NCBI RefSeq assembly: GCF_001556865.1
Contig: NZ_LSJY01000132.1
Span: forward strand, 1 to 35,829
DNA from: Sphingobium sp. CCH11-B1
GTDB lineage: Bacteria; Pseudomonadota; Alphaproteobacteria; Sphingomonadales; Sphingomonadaceae
Direction of reading: 5' to 3'
DNA length: 35,829 nt
Positions 25,285 to 32,142 of this stretch are shown here, one piece after another (position 1 is the first letter of the stretch; each line of letters begins with the position of its first letter). The notes under the pieces were generated by a model. It made no database searches, was not told the DNA's origin, and saw only the letters and a program-made list of their open reading frames with translations. The translations under genes and the position numbers were made by a program.

Positions 25285-26825
25285 CGGACCTGTCCGATCG
25301 GGCGAGGATCGGCCAGCCATTCGCGGCCTTTAAGCATCCCGTGCCAGTAGATCGGCGGCAGCCGACGGCCATCGATCAGCCATGTCGGGAAGCTGGGCAG
25401 CAGCTTGCCCCCATAACCGAACTCCGCCAGCACGATCCGCCCGCGCTCGACGGTGAGCGGGCAGGAGCCATAGCCGTCATAGCCTGCCTGCGGCTGTTTG
25501 CCGTCCAAGGCGGCAAGGACGTTCACGGCGACCACCGGCGCCTGCTTGCGTGCGGCCGCGGCTGTCTTGGCATTGGTGGTGGCCACGACATCCCCCAGCG
25601 CGAACAGGTTGGGCCATGTCGGATGACGCAAGGTGGCGGGATCGGCCGCAACGAACCCGCTTTCATCGGCAAGCGGACTGGACCGGATGAAGTCCGGGGC
25701 GACCTGCGGCGGGACGACGTGCAGCATGTCGAAGGGGCGTTCGACAACCGTTTTATTGCCATCGCTGCCTTGCTCGAAACGGGCGACCCGCGCGGCACCA
25801 TCGACCCCGACCAGTTTCGAGCCGGGCTGGAAGTCGATACCGTAACGCTCGATATAGGTCATCAGCGCGGGCACATAATCGGCCACCCCGAACAGGGCCG
25901 GACCGGCGCTGTGGAACTCGACATCGATCTCTTCGAGCAGGCCGCGCTTCTCCCATTCGTGGCAGGAGAGATACATGGCCTTCTGCGGCGCCCCCGCGCA
26001 TTTGATCGGCATGGGCGGCTGCGTGAACAGCGCGCGGCCCTGCGCCGCGCTGCGCACCAGCTCGTGCGTGTAGGGCGCGAGATCGTAGCGATAGTTGGAC
26101 GTGACGCCGTTCCGGCCGAGGGTTTCGGAGAGGCCGGGAATGGCGTCCCAATCGAGTTTAAGGCCCGGCGCTACGACCAGCGCGCGGTAGGCGACCATCG
26201 TTCCGTCGTCGAGCGCCACGCTGCTGCTGTCCGGGTGGAAGGCGCTCACCGCCTGCCTGATCCAGTGCGCCTTGCGGGGCATGACCTCCGCCATGGTCCG
26301 GCGCGTGGTCTGTGGATCGAACACGCCTGCGCCCACCAGCGTCCATCCCGGCTGATAATAATGCACGTCGGACGGCTCGATGATCGCGATCGAAAGATCA
26401 CCCCGGCGCTTGAGCAGGCTGGCGGCGCAAGCGATGCCCGCGCTCCCGCCGCCGACGATCACCACGTCATAGGTCGCCGCGCCATTGTCGTTCAGCGCCA
26501 CGGCCGCGTTGTGCAATGCCGTCGAGCGAGCGCCCGATCGGCAGAAGGCCAGAACGGGCTTGGGGAGACGGTCGAGCGCGGCCCGCATCGCCTGGGCATC
26601 GGCAGCGGCGATGTCGGGACTGGCGACAGGGACATGCAGGAAGGCCAAGCCTTGCTCCAGCGCCGCATGTCCGAGGGCGGCGGCGTCCGGTTGTCCCGGC
26701 TCCTCGCCATCCGGGCGATTGCAAAGCACCGAGCGGAACCCGGCCGCTGCTATCGCGGGCATGTCCTCCGGTCTGACTTGCGGCGATACCGAGAAATCGG
26801 GGGCGATGGGGGTGATCGTTTCCAT
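25281..26825 (-). CDS. phosphatase-like (DUF442)/sulfide:quinone oxidoreductase fusion
   Basis: A 514-residue fusion with GGAGGA before the ATG at 26825. Residues 1-115 form a DUF442/Blh-type tyrosine-phosphatase-like domain with the CX4R loop FCRSGARST (Cys95, Arg100), known for sulfur transferase activity. Residues from 118 form a flavoprotein with VVIVGGGSAGIACAAS, ALVVAPGLKL and FALGDVVATTNAKTAAA, matching the type II SQR family. SQR cysteines are present: PIKCAGAPQ (Cys276) and GSCPLTV (Cys455). The enzyme oxidises sulfide to sulfane sulfur and reduces quinone. The fused domain may take over the persulfide. Both halves look intact. Confidence 0.92.
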   Translation of the reverse strand: METITPIAPDFSVSPQVRPEDMPAIAAAGFRSVLCNRPDGEEPGQPDAAALGHAALEQGLAFLHVPVASPDIAAADAQAMRAALDRLPKPVLAFCRSGARSTALHNAAVALNDNGAATYDVVIVGGGSAGIACAASLLKRRGDLSIAIIEPSDVHYYQPGWTLVGAGVFDPQTTRRTMAEVMPRKAHWIRQAVSAFHPDSSSVALDDGTMVAYRALVVAPGLKLDWDAIPGLSETLGRNGVTSNYRYDLAPYTHELVRSAAQGRALFTQPPMPIKCAGAPQKAMYLSCHEWEKRGLLEEIDVEFHSAGPALFGVADYVPALMTYIERYGIDFQPGSKLVGVDGAARVARFEQGSDGNKTVVERPFDMLHVVPPQVAPDFIRSSPLADESGFVAADPATLRHPTWPNLFALGDVVATTNAKTAAAARKQAPVVAVNVLAALDGKQPQAGYDGYGSCPLTVERGRIVLAEFGYGGKLLPSFPTWLIDGRRLPPIYWHGMLKGREWLADPRPIGQVR

Positions 26826-26844
26826 AAGGATTCCTCCGCTTGTG

Positions 26845-27258
26845 TCAGCGCTGCGCGGCCCAAAGACGATGAAGCAGCATTCCGGCGAGCATCGCAGCCA
26901 GGAAGGGCAGAACCGCGAGGGGGGCGAGCGCGAGGTTGGCGATCGCCGGGCCGGGGCAAAGGCCCGCAATTCCCCACCCGATGCCGAACAGCAGCGCACC
27001 GACAGCCAAGGGCGCGTCGATGCGCCGCGTCGAAGGCAGGGCAAAATTGTCGCCAGAGACAGCATGGAGCAAGCGGGACTGCACCCGCCAAGCAATCGCC
27101 ATCGGCAGCAAAGCCCCAGCCATCACGAACGCCAGCGTCGCATCCCACGTCCCGAACAGATCGAGGAAGCCGCGCACTCGTGCGGGATCGACCATTCCCG
27201 ACAAGGCGAGGCCCGCGCCGAAGATCGTTCCGGCCAACAGGGCTATGAAAGCGCGCAT
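26845..27258 (-). CDS. YeeE/YedE-type (DUF6691) membrane protein, half-transporter
   Basis: A 137-residue membrane protein with about four helices and a conserved IAGLCPGPAI motif with one Cys. It matches the DUF6691/PmpB-like half of the two-gene YeeE/YedE transporters. The family carries thiosulfate or sulfur compounds, possibly via Cys relay. It begins 1 bp after the partner at 27260-27694. Together they form one transporter. Uptake or export of sulfane sulfur is inferred from the operon. Confidence 0.85.
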   Translation of the reverse strand: MRAFIALLAGTIFGAGLALSGMVDPARVRGFLDLFGTWDATLAFVMAGALLPMAIAWRVQSRLLHAVSGDNFALPSTRRIDAPLAVGALLFGIGWGIAGLCPGPAIANLALAPLAVLPFLAAMLAGMLLHRLWAAQR

Positions 27259-27259
27259 G

Positions 27260-27694
27260 TCACACCCACCCGAAAGCGCGCATCACTGCCACGGTGGCGA
27301 AACCGGCCGCCATGAACAGGCCGGTCGCGATCATGGAGCGCGGCGACAGCCGTGACAGGCCACAGACGCCATGCCCGCTGGTGCAGCCGCTACCGAGCCG
27401 CGTGCCGAACCCGACGAGCAATCCTCCGACGATGAGGACCGCGAGCGAAGATGGAAAGGTGACGGCAATCGGCCGTGCCATCGCGACCAAGGCCGCCCCG
27501 ACCGGCAGGCCGATGATGAAGGCCAGTGCGACGGCCCGCGAATCCGAGCCGGTGATGCCGGTCGCTTGCGCCGCGAGGCCGCTGACGCCAGCAATCCGGC
27601 CGATGCCCAGCAGCATTACGACCCCGGCGATTCCGATCAGCAGCCCGCCGAGGAAGCCCATGCCCGGCGCCGCATTAGCGAACAGCGCGCTCAT
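27260..27694 (-). CDS. YeeE/YedE family sulfur transporter, half-transporter
   Basis: A 144-residue YeeE/YedE-like (PmpA-like) membrane protein with the signature GSGCTSGHGVCGLSRLS, whose two cysteines are conserved in thiosulfate/sulfane sulfur transport. It has about four helices. It overlaps the MBL dioxygenase stop by four bases (ATGA) and is followed directly by its DUF6691 partner. The usual genomic partners are ArsR/BigR-type regulators and persulfide dioxygenases, as here. Confidence 0.9.
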   Translation of the reverse strand: MSALFANAAPGMGFLGGLLIGIAGVVMLLGIGRIAGVSGLAAQATGITGSDSRAVALAFIIGLPVGAALVAMARPIAVTFPSSLAVLIVGGLLVGFGTRLGSGCTSGHGVCGLSRLSPRSMIATGLFMAAGFATVAVMRAFGWV

Positions 27695-28605
27695 AGGGCG
27701 TCGAGCGGGATCTTGAGATAGCGCGTCCCGTTATCCTCCGGCTCCGGCATATGGCCGCCGCGCATGTTCACCTGAATCGACGGGAGGATCAGCTTGGGCA
27801 TGTCGAGTGTCGCATCGCGCGCTTCCCGCATCGCCACGAAGCTATCTTCGTCGACGCCATCATGGACGTGCACGTTTCCGGTGCGTTCCTCCGCCACAGT
27901 AGTTTCCCAGCGATAGTCGTCACGGCCCGGCGCCTTGTAGTCGTGGCACAGGAACAGACGGGTTTCGGCGGGAAGAGTCAGGAGGCGGCGGATCGAGCGA
28001 TAGAGCGTTCGCGCGTCACCACCGGGAAAATCAGCTCGCGCCGTGCCATAGTCCGGCATGAACAGCGTGTCGCCGATGAAGGCCGCATCCCCGATCACAT
28101 AGGCGAGATCGGCAGGTGTATGGCCCGGCACATGCAGCACGGTGGCGCTGAGGTTGCCGATCGAGAACTGGTCCCCGTCCTCGAACAGATGATCGAACTG
28201 CGACCCGTCGCGCGCGAACGCGGTCCCTTCGTTGAACAGCTTCCCGAAGGTCGCTTGCACGGTCAGGATTGCCTTGCCGATGGCAAGTTTCCCGCCCAGC
28301 TCCTCTTGCAGATAAGGGGCGGCCGACAAATGATCGGCGTGGGCGTGCGTTTCCAGCAGCCATTCCACCTTCAAATCTTGTTCGCGCACATAGGCGATGA
28401 TCGCATCCGCCGATGCGAAGGCGGTGCGGCCAGCAGCGGCATCATAATCCAGCACGCTATCGATGATCGCCGCGTGCCGGGTTTCGGGATCGTGAACGAC
28501 ATAGCTGGCGGTGTTGGTGGCTTCATCAAAGAAGGCCCGGATTTGCGGGACGCCCTTGCGGGCTTCGCCGATTTGCTGGGCCGCGCGTCTGATCGCTTCG
28601 TCCAT
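27691..28605 (-). CDS. ETHE1/Blh-type MBL-fold persulfide dioxygenase
   Basis: A 304-residue metallo-beta-lactamase-fold protein. The start at MDEAIRR (28605) is chosen because AAGGAACG precedes it, although an upstream ATG (28626) is possible. The metal motif THAHADH is at about residues 86-92. Further ligands lie in VLHVPGHTPADLAY and FIGDTLFMPDYG, and the family tail RLFLCHDYKAPGRDDYRWETT is present. ETHE1/Blh enzymes oxidise glutathione persulfide to sulfite. It is first in the long minus-strand operon, downstream of a recognisable promoter (28638-28666). Confidence 0.92.
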   Translation of the reverse strand: MDEAIRRAAQQIGEARKGVPQIRAFFDEATNTASYVVHDPETRHAAIIDSVLDYDAAAGRTAFASADAIIAYVREQDLKVEWLLETHAHADHLSAAPYLQEELGGKLAIGKAILTVQATFGKLFNEGTAFARDGSQFDHLFEDGDQFSIGNLSATVLHVPGHTPADLAYVIGDAAFIGDTLFMPDYGTARADFPGGDARTLYRSIRRLLTLPAETRLFLCHDYKAPGRDDYRWETTVAEERTGNVHVHDGVDEDSFVAMREARDATLDMPKLILPSIQVNMRGGHMPEPEDNGTRYLKIPLDAL

Positions 28606-28637
28606 GGCTCGTTCCTTGGATTTCATAATTACAGAAC

Positions 28638-28666
28638 TATGTATGTATGTAAGCACATTGCGTCAA
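28638..28666 (-). promoter_or_regulatory. promoter and operator candidate of the sulfide operon
   Basis: Minus strand: -35 TTGACG (28661-28666), a 17-bp spacer and -10 TACATA (28638-28643), 33 bp before the MBL ATG. The -10 region sits in a threefold tandem ATGT/ACAT repeat (about 28639-28650), a plausible binding site for the ArsR regulator encoded divergently with the peroxiredoxin. The promoter is well formed; the operator is inference. Confidence 0.55.
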
Positions 28667-28693
28667 GGCGCATGAGATGCCAAGGACGAAAGC

Positions 28694-29308
28694 ATGACGA
28701 CGACGCCGAACGAACCTCTTCCCTCCCTGCGGCTTGGCGATTCTGCGCCCGATTTCGAGGCGCGGACCACCAAGGGGCCGCTGCGCCTGTCCTCGCTGCG
28801 CGGGAAATGGGTCGTGTTCTTTTCCCATCCGGCCGATTTCACGCCGGTCTGCACCACCGAGTTTGTCGGCCTCGCCAAAGCGCAGGATCGTTTTGAGGAA
28901 ATGGGCGGCGTGCTGCTTGGCCTGTCCGTGGACAGTCTTTATGCCCATCTGGCCTGGCTCAAGGCGATCCGCGATCTTTTCGAGGTCGAAATCCGATTCC
29001 CGGTGATCGAAGATCCGTCGATGGCAATCGGCCGCGCTTATGGGATGATCGGGCAGGCTGCGCAGGACAGCTCCGGTGTCCGGGCGACCTATTTCATAGA
29101 TCCCGATGGCGTGATCCGCGCGATCACCCATTATCCGATGAATGTCGGGCGTTCGGTCGATGAAATGCTGCGGATGCTCGCCGCGCTCCAGGCCGCGCAA
29201 GCAGGAGATCGGCTCGCGCCCGAAGGGTGGCGCGCCGGTGAGCCGCTGTTGCTTCCACCGTCGGAAGAAGCCGACGGGGCCGATTGGTTCTGCCGGAGCG
29301 CCAAGTGA
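28694..29308 (+). CDS. peroxiredoxin (Prx6/AhpC-TSA type)
   Basis: A 204-residue peroxiredoxin. The peroxidatic Cys53 is in FTPVCTTEF, a catalytic Arg in GVRATYFIDP, and the C-terminal extension typical of Prx6-type enzymes ends ADWFCRSAK, giving a second Cys near the end. It reduces peroxides and possibly peroxynitrite or persulfide. AGGACG precedes the ATG. It is divergent from the sulfide operon, and its TGA overlaps the GTG start of the ArsR regulator, so repressor and Prx are co-expressed. The C-terminal Cys could act as resolving residue. Confidence 0.92.
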   Translation: MTTTPNEPLPSLRLGDSAPDFEARTTKGPLRLSSLRGKWVVFFSHPADFTPVCTTEFVGLAKAQDRFEEMGGVLLGLSVDSLYAHLAWLKAIRDLFEVEIRFPVIEDPSMAIGRAYGMIGQAAQDSSGVRATYFIDPDGVIRAITHYPMNVGRSVDEMLRMLAALQAAQAGDRLAPEGWRAGEPLLLPPSEEADGADWFCRSAK

Positions 29309-29697
29309 CCGCTCTCCATGCCGCGCGCGAGCTGGCGGACGCCGCTGCGGAAAAGCTGAAGGCTTACGCACAACCCCAGCGTCTTATGATCCTCTCGCTC
29401 CTGCTGGATCGCGGCGAGCAGTCCGTTTCGGCGATCGATGAAGCCACCGGCATCGGTCAGCCTGCCCTTAGCCAACAGCTTGCCGAACTGCGCCGATCGG
29501 GCCTTGTGAGCACGCGCAAGCACGCGAGGCAGGTCTATTACAGCCTTGCCGACAGCGGGACGGAGCTTTGCGTGCGCGGGATCGAGGCCGTATTCGGCGC
29601 GGGCGATCTATCTGATTTGCCGGGCCGCCTGGGCAATGATGAGCGATCCGATCTTGTGCCCGGCGTGGCCCATTTCGCGCGCGTTGTCAGCCGATAA
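29305..29697 (+). CDS. ArsR family transcriptional regulator (BigR/SqrR-like)
   Basis: A 130-residue winged-helix ArsR-family protein. GTG start (GTGA overlap with the peroxiredoxin). Motifs: KAYAQPQRLMILSLLLDRGE and the recognition helix GQPALSQQLAELRRSGLV, then the wing KHARQVYYSLADS. Its place beside persulfide dioxygenase, YeeE/YedE and SQR genes is that of BigR/SqrR persulfide sensors. Only one Cys is visible (TELCVRG), whereas BigR/SqrR use two to form a di- or tetrasulfide bridge. Sensing may therefore differ. Likely target: the divergent promoter at 28638-28666. Confidence 0.9.
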   Translation: MTALHAARELADAAAEKLKAYAQPQRLMILSLLLDRGEQSVSAIDEATGIGQPALSQQLAELRRSGLVSTRKHARQVYYSLADSGTELCVRGIEAVFGAGDLSDLPGRLGNDERSDLVPGVAHFARVVSR

Positions 29698-29710
29698 GGC
29701 CCTTTGTCGT

Positions 29711-29727
29711 CTTAAGGCTGGCATAAG
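29711..29727 (+). promoter_or_regulatory. PmrA/QseB-like box upstream of the second dsbA-like gene
   Basis: CTTAAG-GCTGG-CATAAG, 66 bp before the GTG of the DsbA-like gene. The second half-site is CATAAG, which reads CTTATG on the other strand. The inner GCTG matches the site at 13362. Confidence 0.55.
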
Positions 29728-29792
29728 ATCATAGTGCGAGATCGGCTCTACGGACGATTGATCGAGGCAGGGCCGAAGCGGCTATACGGACA

Positions 29793-30446
29793 GTGGAACG
29801 TGCTAACCCTTTGACCCGGCGCCAGCTCCTCCAGCTTTCAGGCGTCGTCACGATCGGCTTCGGGGCGAGTTTCATCCTCAGAAAGACGGCGCCTCTTGGC
29901 CGCGACGTGTCGGGCAGCGACGTCGCGCAATCGGTCCTCCGCGAGCAAGGTGCGCCGCGTGAGGGGCCATCCAATGCGGACGTCACCGTTGCGGTCTTTA
30001 CCGACTATCAATGCCCGGCGTGCCGGATGGCCGAACCTCAATTGCGGATGGCGTTCGAAGAAGATCGGAACGTAGCCGTCATCTATAAGGACTGGCCGAT
30101 CTTCGGGCCGATGTCGCAGCGCGCGGCACGGGTTGCGCTCGCTGCTGATCGGCAATCGATTTATCCGCAGGTTCATCACGCCTTGATGAGCGAACGCCGG
30201 GTGCTGGAGTCGGCCGTCCTGCGCGAAGTGATCGAGCGCGCGGGTGGCCGATGGGATCGGATCGAACAGGATTTGAAGGATCATGCTCGCGAGATCGATG
30301 CGATGATGGCACAAACCGCGAGGGAGGCATTTGCGCTTGGAGTTGCGGGCACGCCTGCATTCCTGATCGGCCCATCGCTGATTGAGGGGGCGCTGGACCG
30401 ACAGGAATTTCTTCGTGCGTTTCGCGCGGCACGAAAGTCCGCCTGA
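29793..30446 (+). CDS. Tat-exported DsbA family oxidoreductase
   Basis: A 217-residue thioredoxin-fold protein. The N-terminus has a twin-arginine type signal (LTRRQLLQLSG plus a hydrophobic stretch to about residue 27). The active site is YQCPACRM (Cys74, Cys77) and the cis-proline loop is VAGTPAFLIG. The start is GTG at 29793, with no strong ribosome site, so the start is uncertain. It is similar in order of motifs to the DsbA-like protein at 6798 (both keep FTDYQCP and DWPIFG). Tat use suggests folding before export. A CTTAAG box lies just upstream. Confidence 0.9.
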   Translation: MERANPLTRRQLLQLSGVVTIGFGASFILRKTAPLGRDVSGSDVAQSVLREQGAPREGPSNADVTVAVFTDYQCPACRMAEPQLRMAFEEDRNVAVIYKDWPIFGPMSQRAARVALAADRQSIYPQVHHALMSERRVLESAVLREVIERAGGRWDRIEQDLKDHAREIDAMMAQTAREAFALGVAGTPAFLIGPSLIEGALDRQEFLRAFRAARKSA

Positions 30447-30468
30447 TACTCTCTTCGCCGATAACCGC

Positions 30469-30498
30469 TATGTCCGATAAACTCGATTCTCGGACATA
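30469..30498. terminator. inverted repeat between dsbA-like and integrase genes
   Basis: TATGTCCGA and TCGGACATA, nine-base perfect arms with a loop of about 12 bases, located between two converging genes. There is no T-run. It may be a transcript-end hairpin or a protein-binding site. Confidence 0.4.
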
Positions 30499-30535
30499 TG
30501 ACGTTGGTCGCCAGATCAAATAGTCCGCTCGGCCG

Positions 30536-31804
30536 TCATGCAGCAAGCTGCATCGCTTCTAGCTTAGCGGCTCCTTCCGCAAGCAACCGCTCGATCTCAT
30601 CGGAGGTTCGCTGCACCGCGAGCTTCAACGCTTCGTCAATGTGGATATAGTCTTGGGTGACGTTCTGCGAGGCATGGCCGAGCATGGCCCGGATAGTCAG
30701 TTCCGAAAAGCCGAGTTCACCCGCCACGCTTCCGAACGTATGGCGCAGCGTGTGTGGCGTGATGCCCTCAATCCCCGCCAGCTTGGCGATACGCTGGAGG
30801 CAAGCGCTGACGGCGGTGAACGGTCCCCTTCCGACTTCCGAGGGGAAGACATGCGGATTGCCCACGATACCGAGCTGGCTTTCGATGACTTCGATCGCAG
30901 CTTGTCCGATTGCGCGAATCTGTGCGCCGCCTTTGGTATCGGGAAACGCCACGTAGCCGCCCTCACCATTAACCCAGGCCCGGTGCATAGCCTGCGCTTC
31001 TTCCCGGCGGTATCCTGTAAGCATGAGCGTCCGAAGTACACCAAGCGCGACAGGGTTCTCCCCATTGCGCTCCGCATAGGCCATCGCCTTGCCCATCATC
31101 ACGATCTCGGCAAAGCTCAGGCGCCGCGTCTTCTTCCTCCCAGCCAGCTTCTTCGCGCCCTCGGTCGGGTGGGTGTCGAGCAATCCCTTATGCTTGGCAT
31201 GACCGATAATGGCCTGGAGCGTTCCCAAAGAACCCGATGCGGCAGCAGGACCACCCTTGGCCCTGCCGCCCCGACCACTACCGCGCGGCTTCGCGGTCTT
31301 GCCCTCTTTCACATCGGTCTGCATCTGCTCGATGTCGGCGGGTTTCAGATGCCGCACGATCCGCTTGCCGAGCAGCGGCTTGATGTGCGTCTTTATCCGG
31401 CTTTCGTCCTTATCGAGCGACGATGCCTTGATGGGCAGGTTCTTGCGCCCGAGAATGCGCCCAGCGCGCGCCTCGACAAGATACCAGTCGCACATCTCCT
31501 CGACCGTCATCCCCTTGCGCGCCTGCTGAACCTCCTCGGCGGGATCTTCGCCTTTGATGACGGCAGCGAGTTTGAGCTTGGCTTCGTCGCGGGCCTGTTC
31601 GACCGTCAGAATCCCATAGCGCGCGATATTCATGCGGCGCTTGATCCCCTCGGCATTTCGATACTGCACGATGAAGGTCTTGAGGCCCGAGGGCAGCACG
31701 CGCACACCGAAGCCCTTCACCTCGGTATCCCAAAGGACTTCTTGCTTCTCTGCGGGCGGGACGAGCGCATCCACGGCGCGCTTGGTCAGTTTGCAGGTTG
31801 GCAT
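30536..31804 (-). CDS. tyrosine site-specific integrase (P4-like, DUF4102)
   Basis: A 422-residue integrase. The N-terminal DUF4102 arm-binding domain reads LTKRAVDALVPP, then DTEVKGFGVRVLPSG. The catalytic domain has Arg in TGYRREEAQAM, HTLRHTFGSVAGELG (His-x-x-Arg-His), LGHASQNVTQDYIH and the nucleophile Tyr in that motif. The ATG at 31804 is chosen because TGGAG lies eight bases before it. It catalyses integration and excision of the element at the tRNA-Gly site 180 bp upstream of its start. The C-terminus is intact. Confidence 0.94.
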   Translation of the reverse strand: MPTCKLTKRAVDALVPPAEKQEVLWDTEVKGFGVRVLPSGLKTFIVQYRNAEGIKRRMNIARYGILTVEQARDEAKLKLAAVIKGEDPAEEVQQARKGMTVEEMCDWYLVEARAGRILGRKNLPIKASSLDKDESRIKTHIKPLLGKRIVRHLKPADIEQMQTDVKEGKTAKPRGSGRGGRAKGGPAAASGSLGTLQAIIGHAKHKGLLDTHPTEGAKKLAGRKKTRRLSFAEIVMMGKAMAYAERNGENPVALGVLRTLMLTGYRREEAQAMHRAWVNGEGGYVAFPDTKGGAQIRAIGQAAIEVIESQLGIVGNPHVFPSEVGRGPFTAVSACLQRIAKLAGIEGITPHTLRHTFGSVAGELGFSELTIRAMLGHASQNVTQDYIHIDEALKLAVQRTSDEIERLLAEGAAKLEAMQLAA

Positions 31805-31984
31805 TGTGCATCTCCACTTGGAGACAAAACTTGACAGAAACAGCTTTGTCTCCAAAATGTCTCTATAAGGCGTCCAATTACGCCCAGCCACAGAATACGA
31901 TATGCGGGTTTAAGTATCAAGAAATAATAGATAAATCGTAGTATGGCGTTGCCTTGGCAAGTATAGAAAAGCCCAGCGCTTAAG
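31805..31984. promoter_or_regulatory. integrase upstream region with repeats
   Basis: This 180-bp AT-richer gap between the integrase and the att site holds short repeats. TCTCCACTTGGAGA (31811-31824) is a palindrome. GGAGACAAA (31820-31828) pairs with TTTGTCTCC (31845-31853), and a further TGTCTC lies at about 31859-31864. CCTTGGCAA (31952-31960) is the inverse of the att core TTGCCAAGG (31985-31993). Such repeats are typical for integrase arm-binding sites or repressor sites controlling the integrase. Confidence 0.4.
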
Positions 31985-32029
31985 TTGCCAAGGTTGGGGT
32001 CGAGGGTTCGAATCCCTTCGCCCGCTCCA
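31985..32029 (+). repeat. 3' half of tRNA-Gly(GCC): probable attachment site (att)
   Basis: This 45-nt sequence begins in the anticodon loop with TTGCCAAGG and runs through the T-arm (GAGGG-TTCGAAT-CCCTT) and acceptor 3' strand CGCCCGC, ending in TCCA. It matches bacterial tRNA-Gly with anticodon GCC. The 5' half is absent: the bases before TTGCCAA (CTTAAG) do not pair with the 3' anticodon-stem strand GGTTG. It is thus not a tRNA gene but the duplicated tail left by integration. The intact tRNA-Gly should lie at the other end of the element, left of the window. Confidence 0.88.
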
Positions 32030-32034
32030 GTTTT

Positions 32035-32054
32035 CCTGCCCGTTCTGGGGCAGG
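32035..32054. terminator. hairpin after the tRNA tail
   Basis: CCTGCCC (32035-32041) and GGGCAGG (32048-32054) form a seven-base stem with a six-base loop, just downstream of the att site. It would have served the original tRNA-Gly transcript. No T-run follows on the plus strand. Confidence 0.4.
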
Positions 32055-32142
32055 GCAGCAATATGTCGGAAATCACACCCCACTCAATCCCCTCCGATTG
32101 ATCGGGTAAATGGCGCGCTGTTATTCGCGCTATCTATTACCG

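Noticed and set aside
25341..27248. 635-residue open frame on the plus strand opposite the SQR fusion and DUF6691 gene
   Set aside because: Antisense to genes with clear family motifs; long antisense frames are common in GC-rich DNA and its composition is not protein-like.
31985..32029. Functional tRNA-Gly gene
   Set aside because: Only the 3' half is present; D-arm and 5' acceptor strand are missing.
31786..32076. 96-residue minus-strand frame containing GEGIRTLDPNLGN
   Set aside because: This peptide is the well-known mistranslation of tRNA-end sequence; it overlaps the att site and the integrase start.
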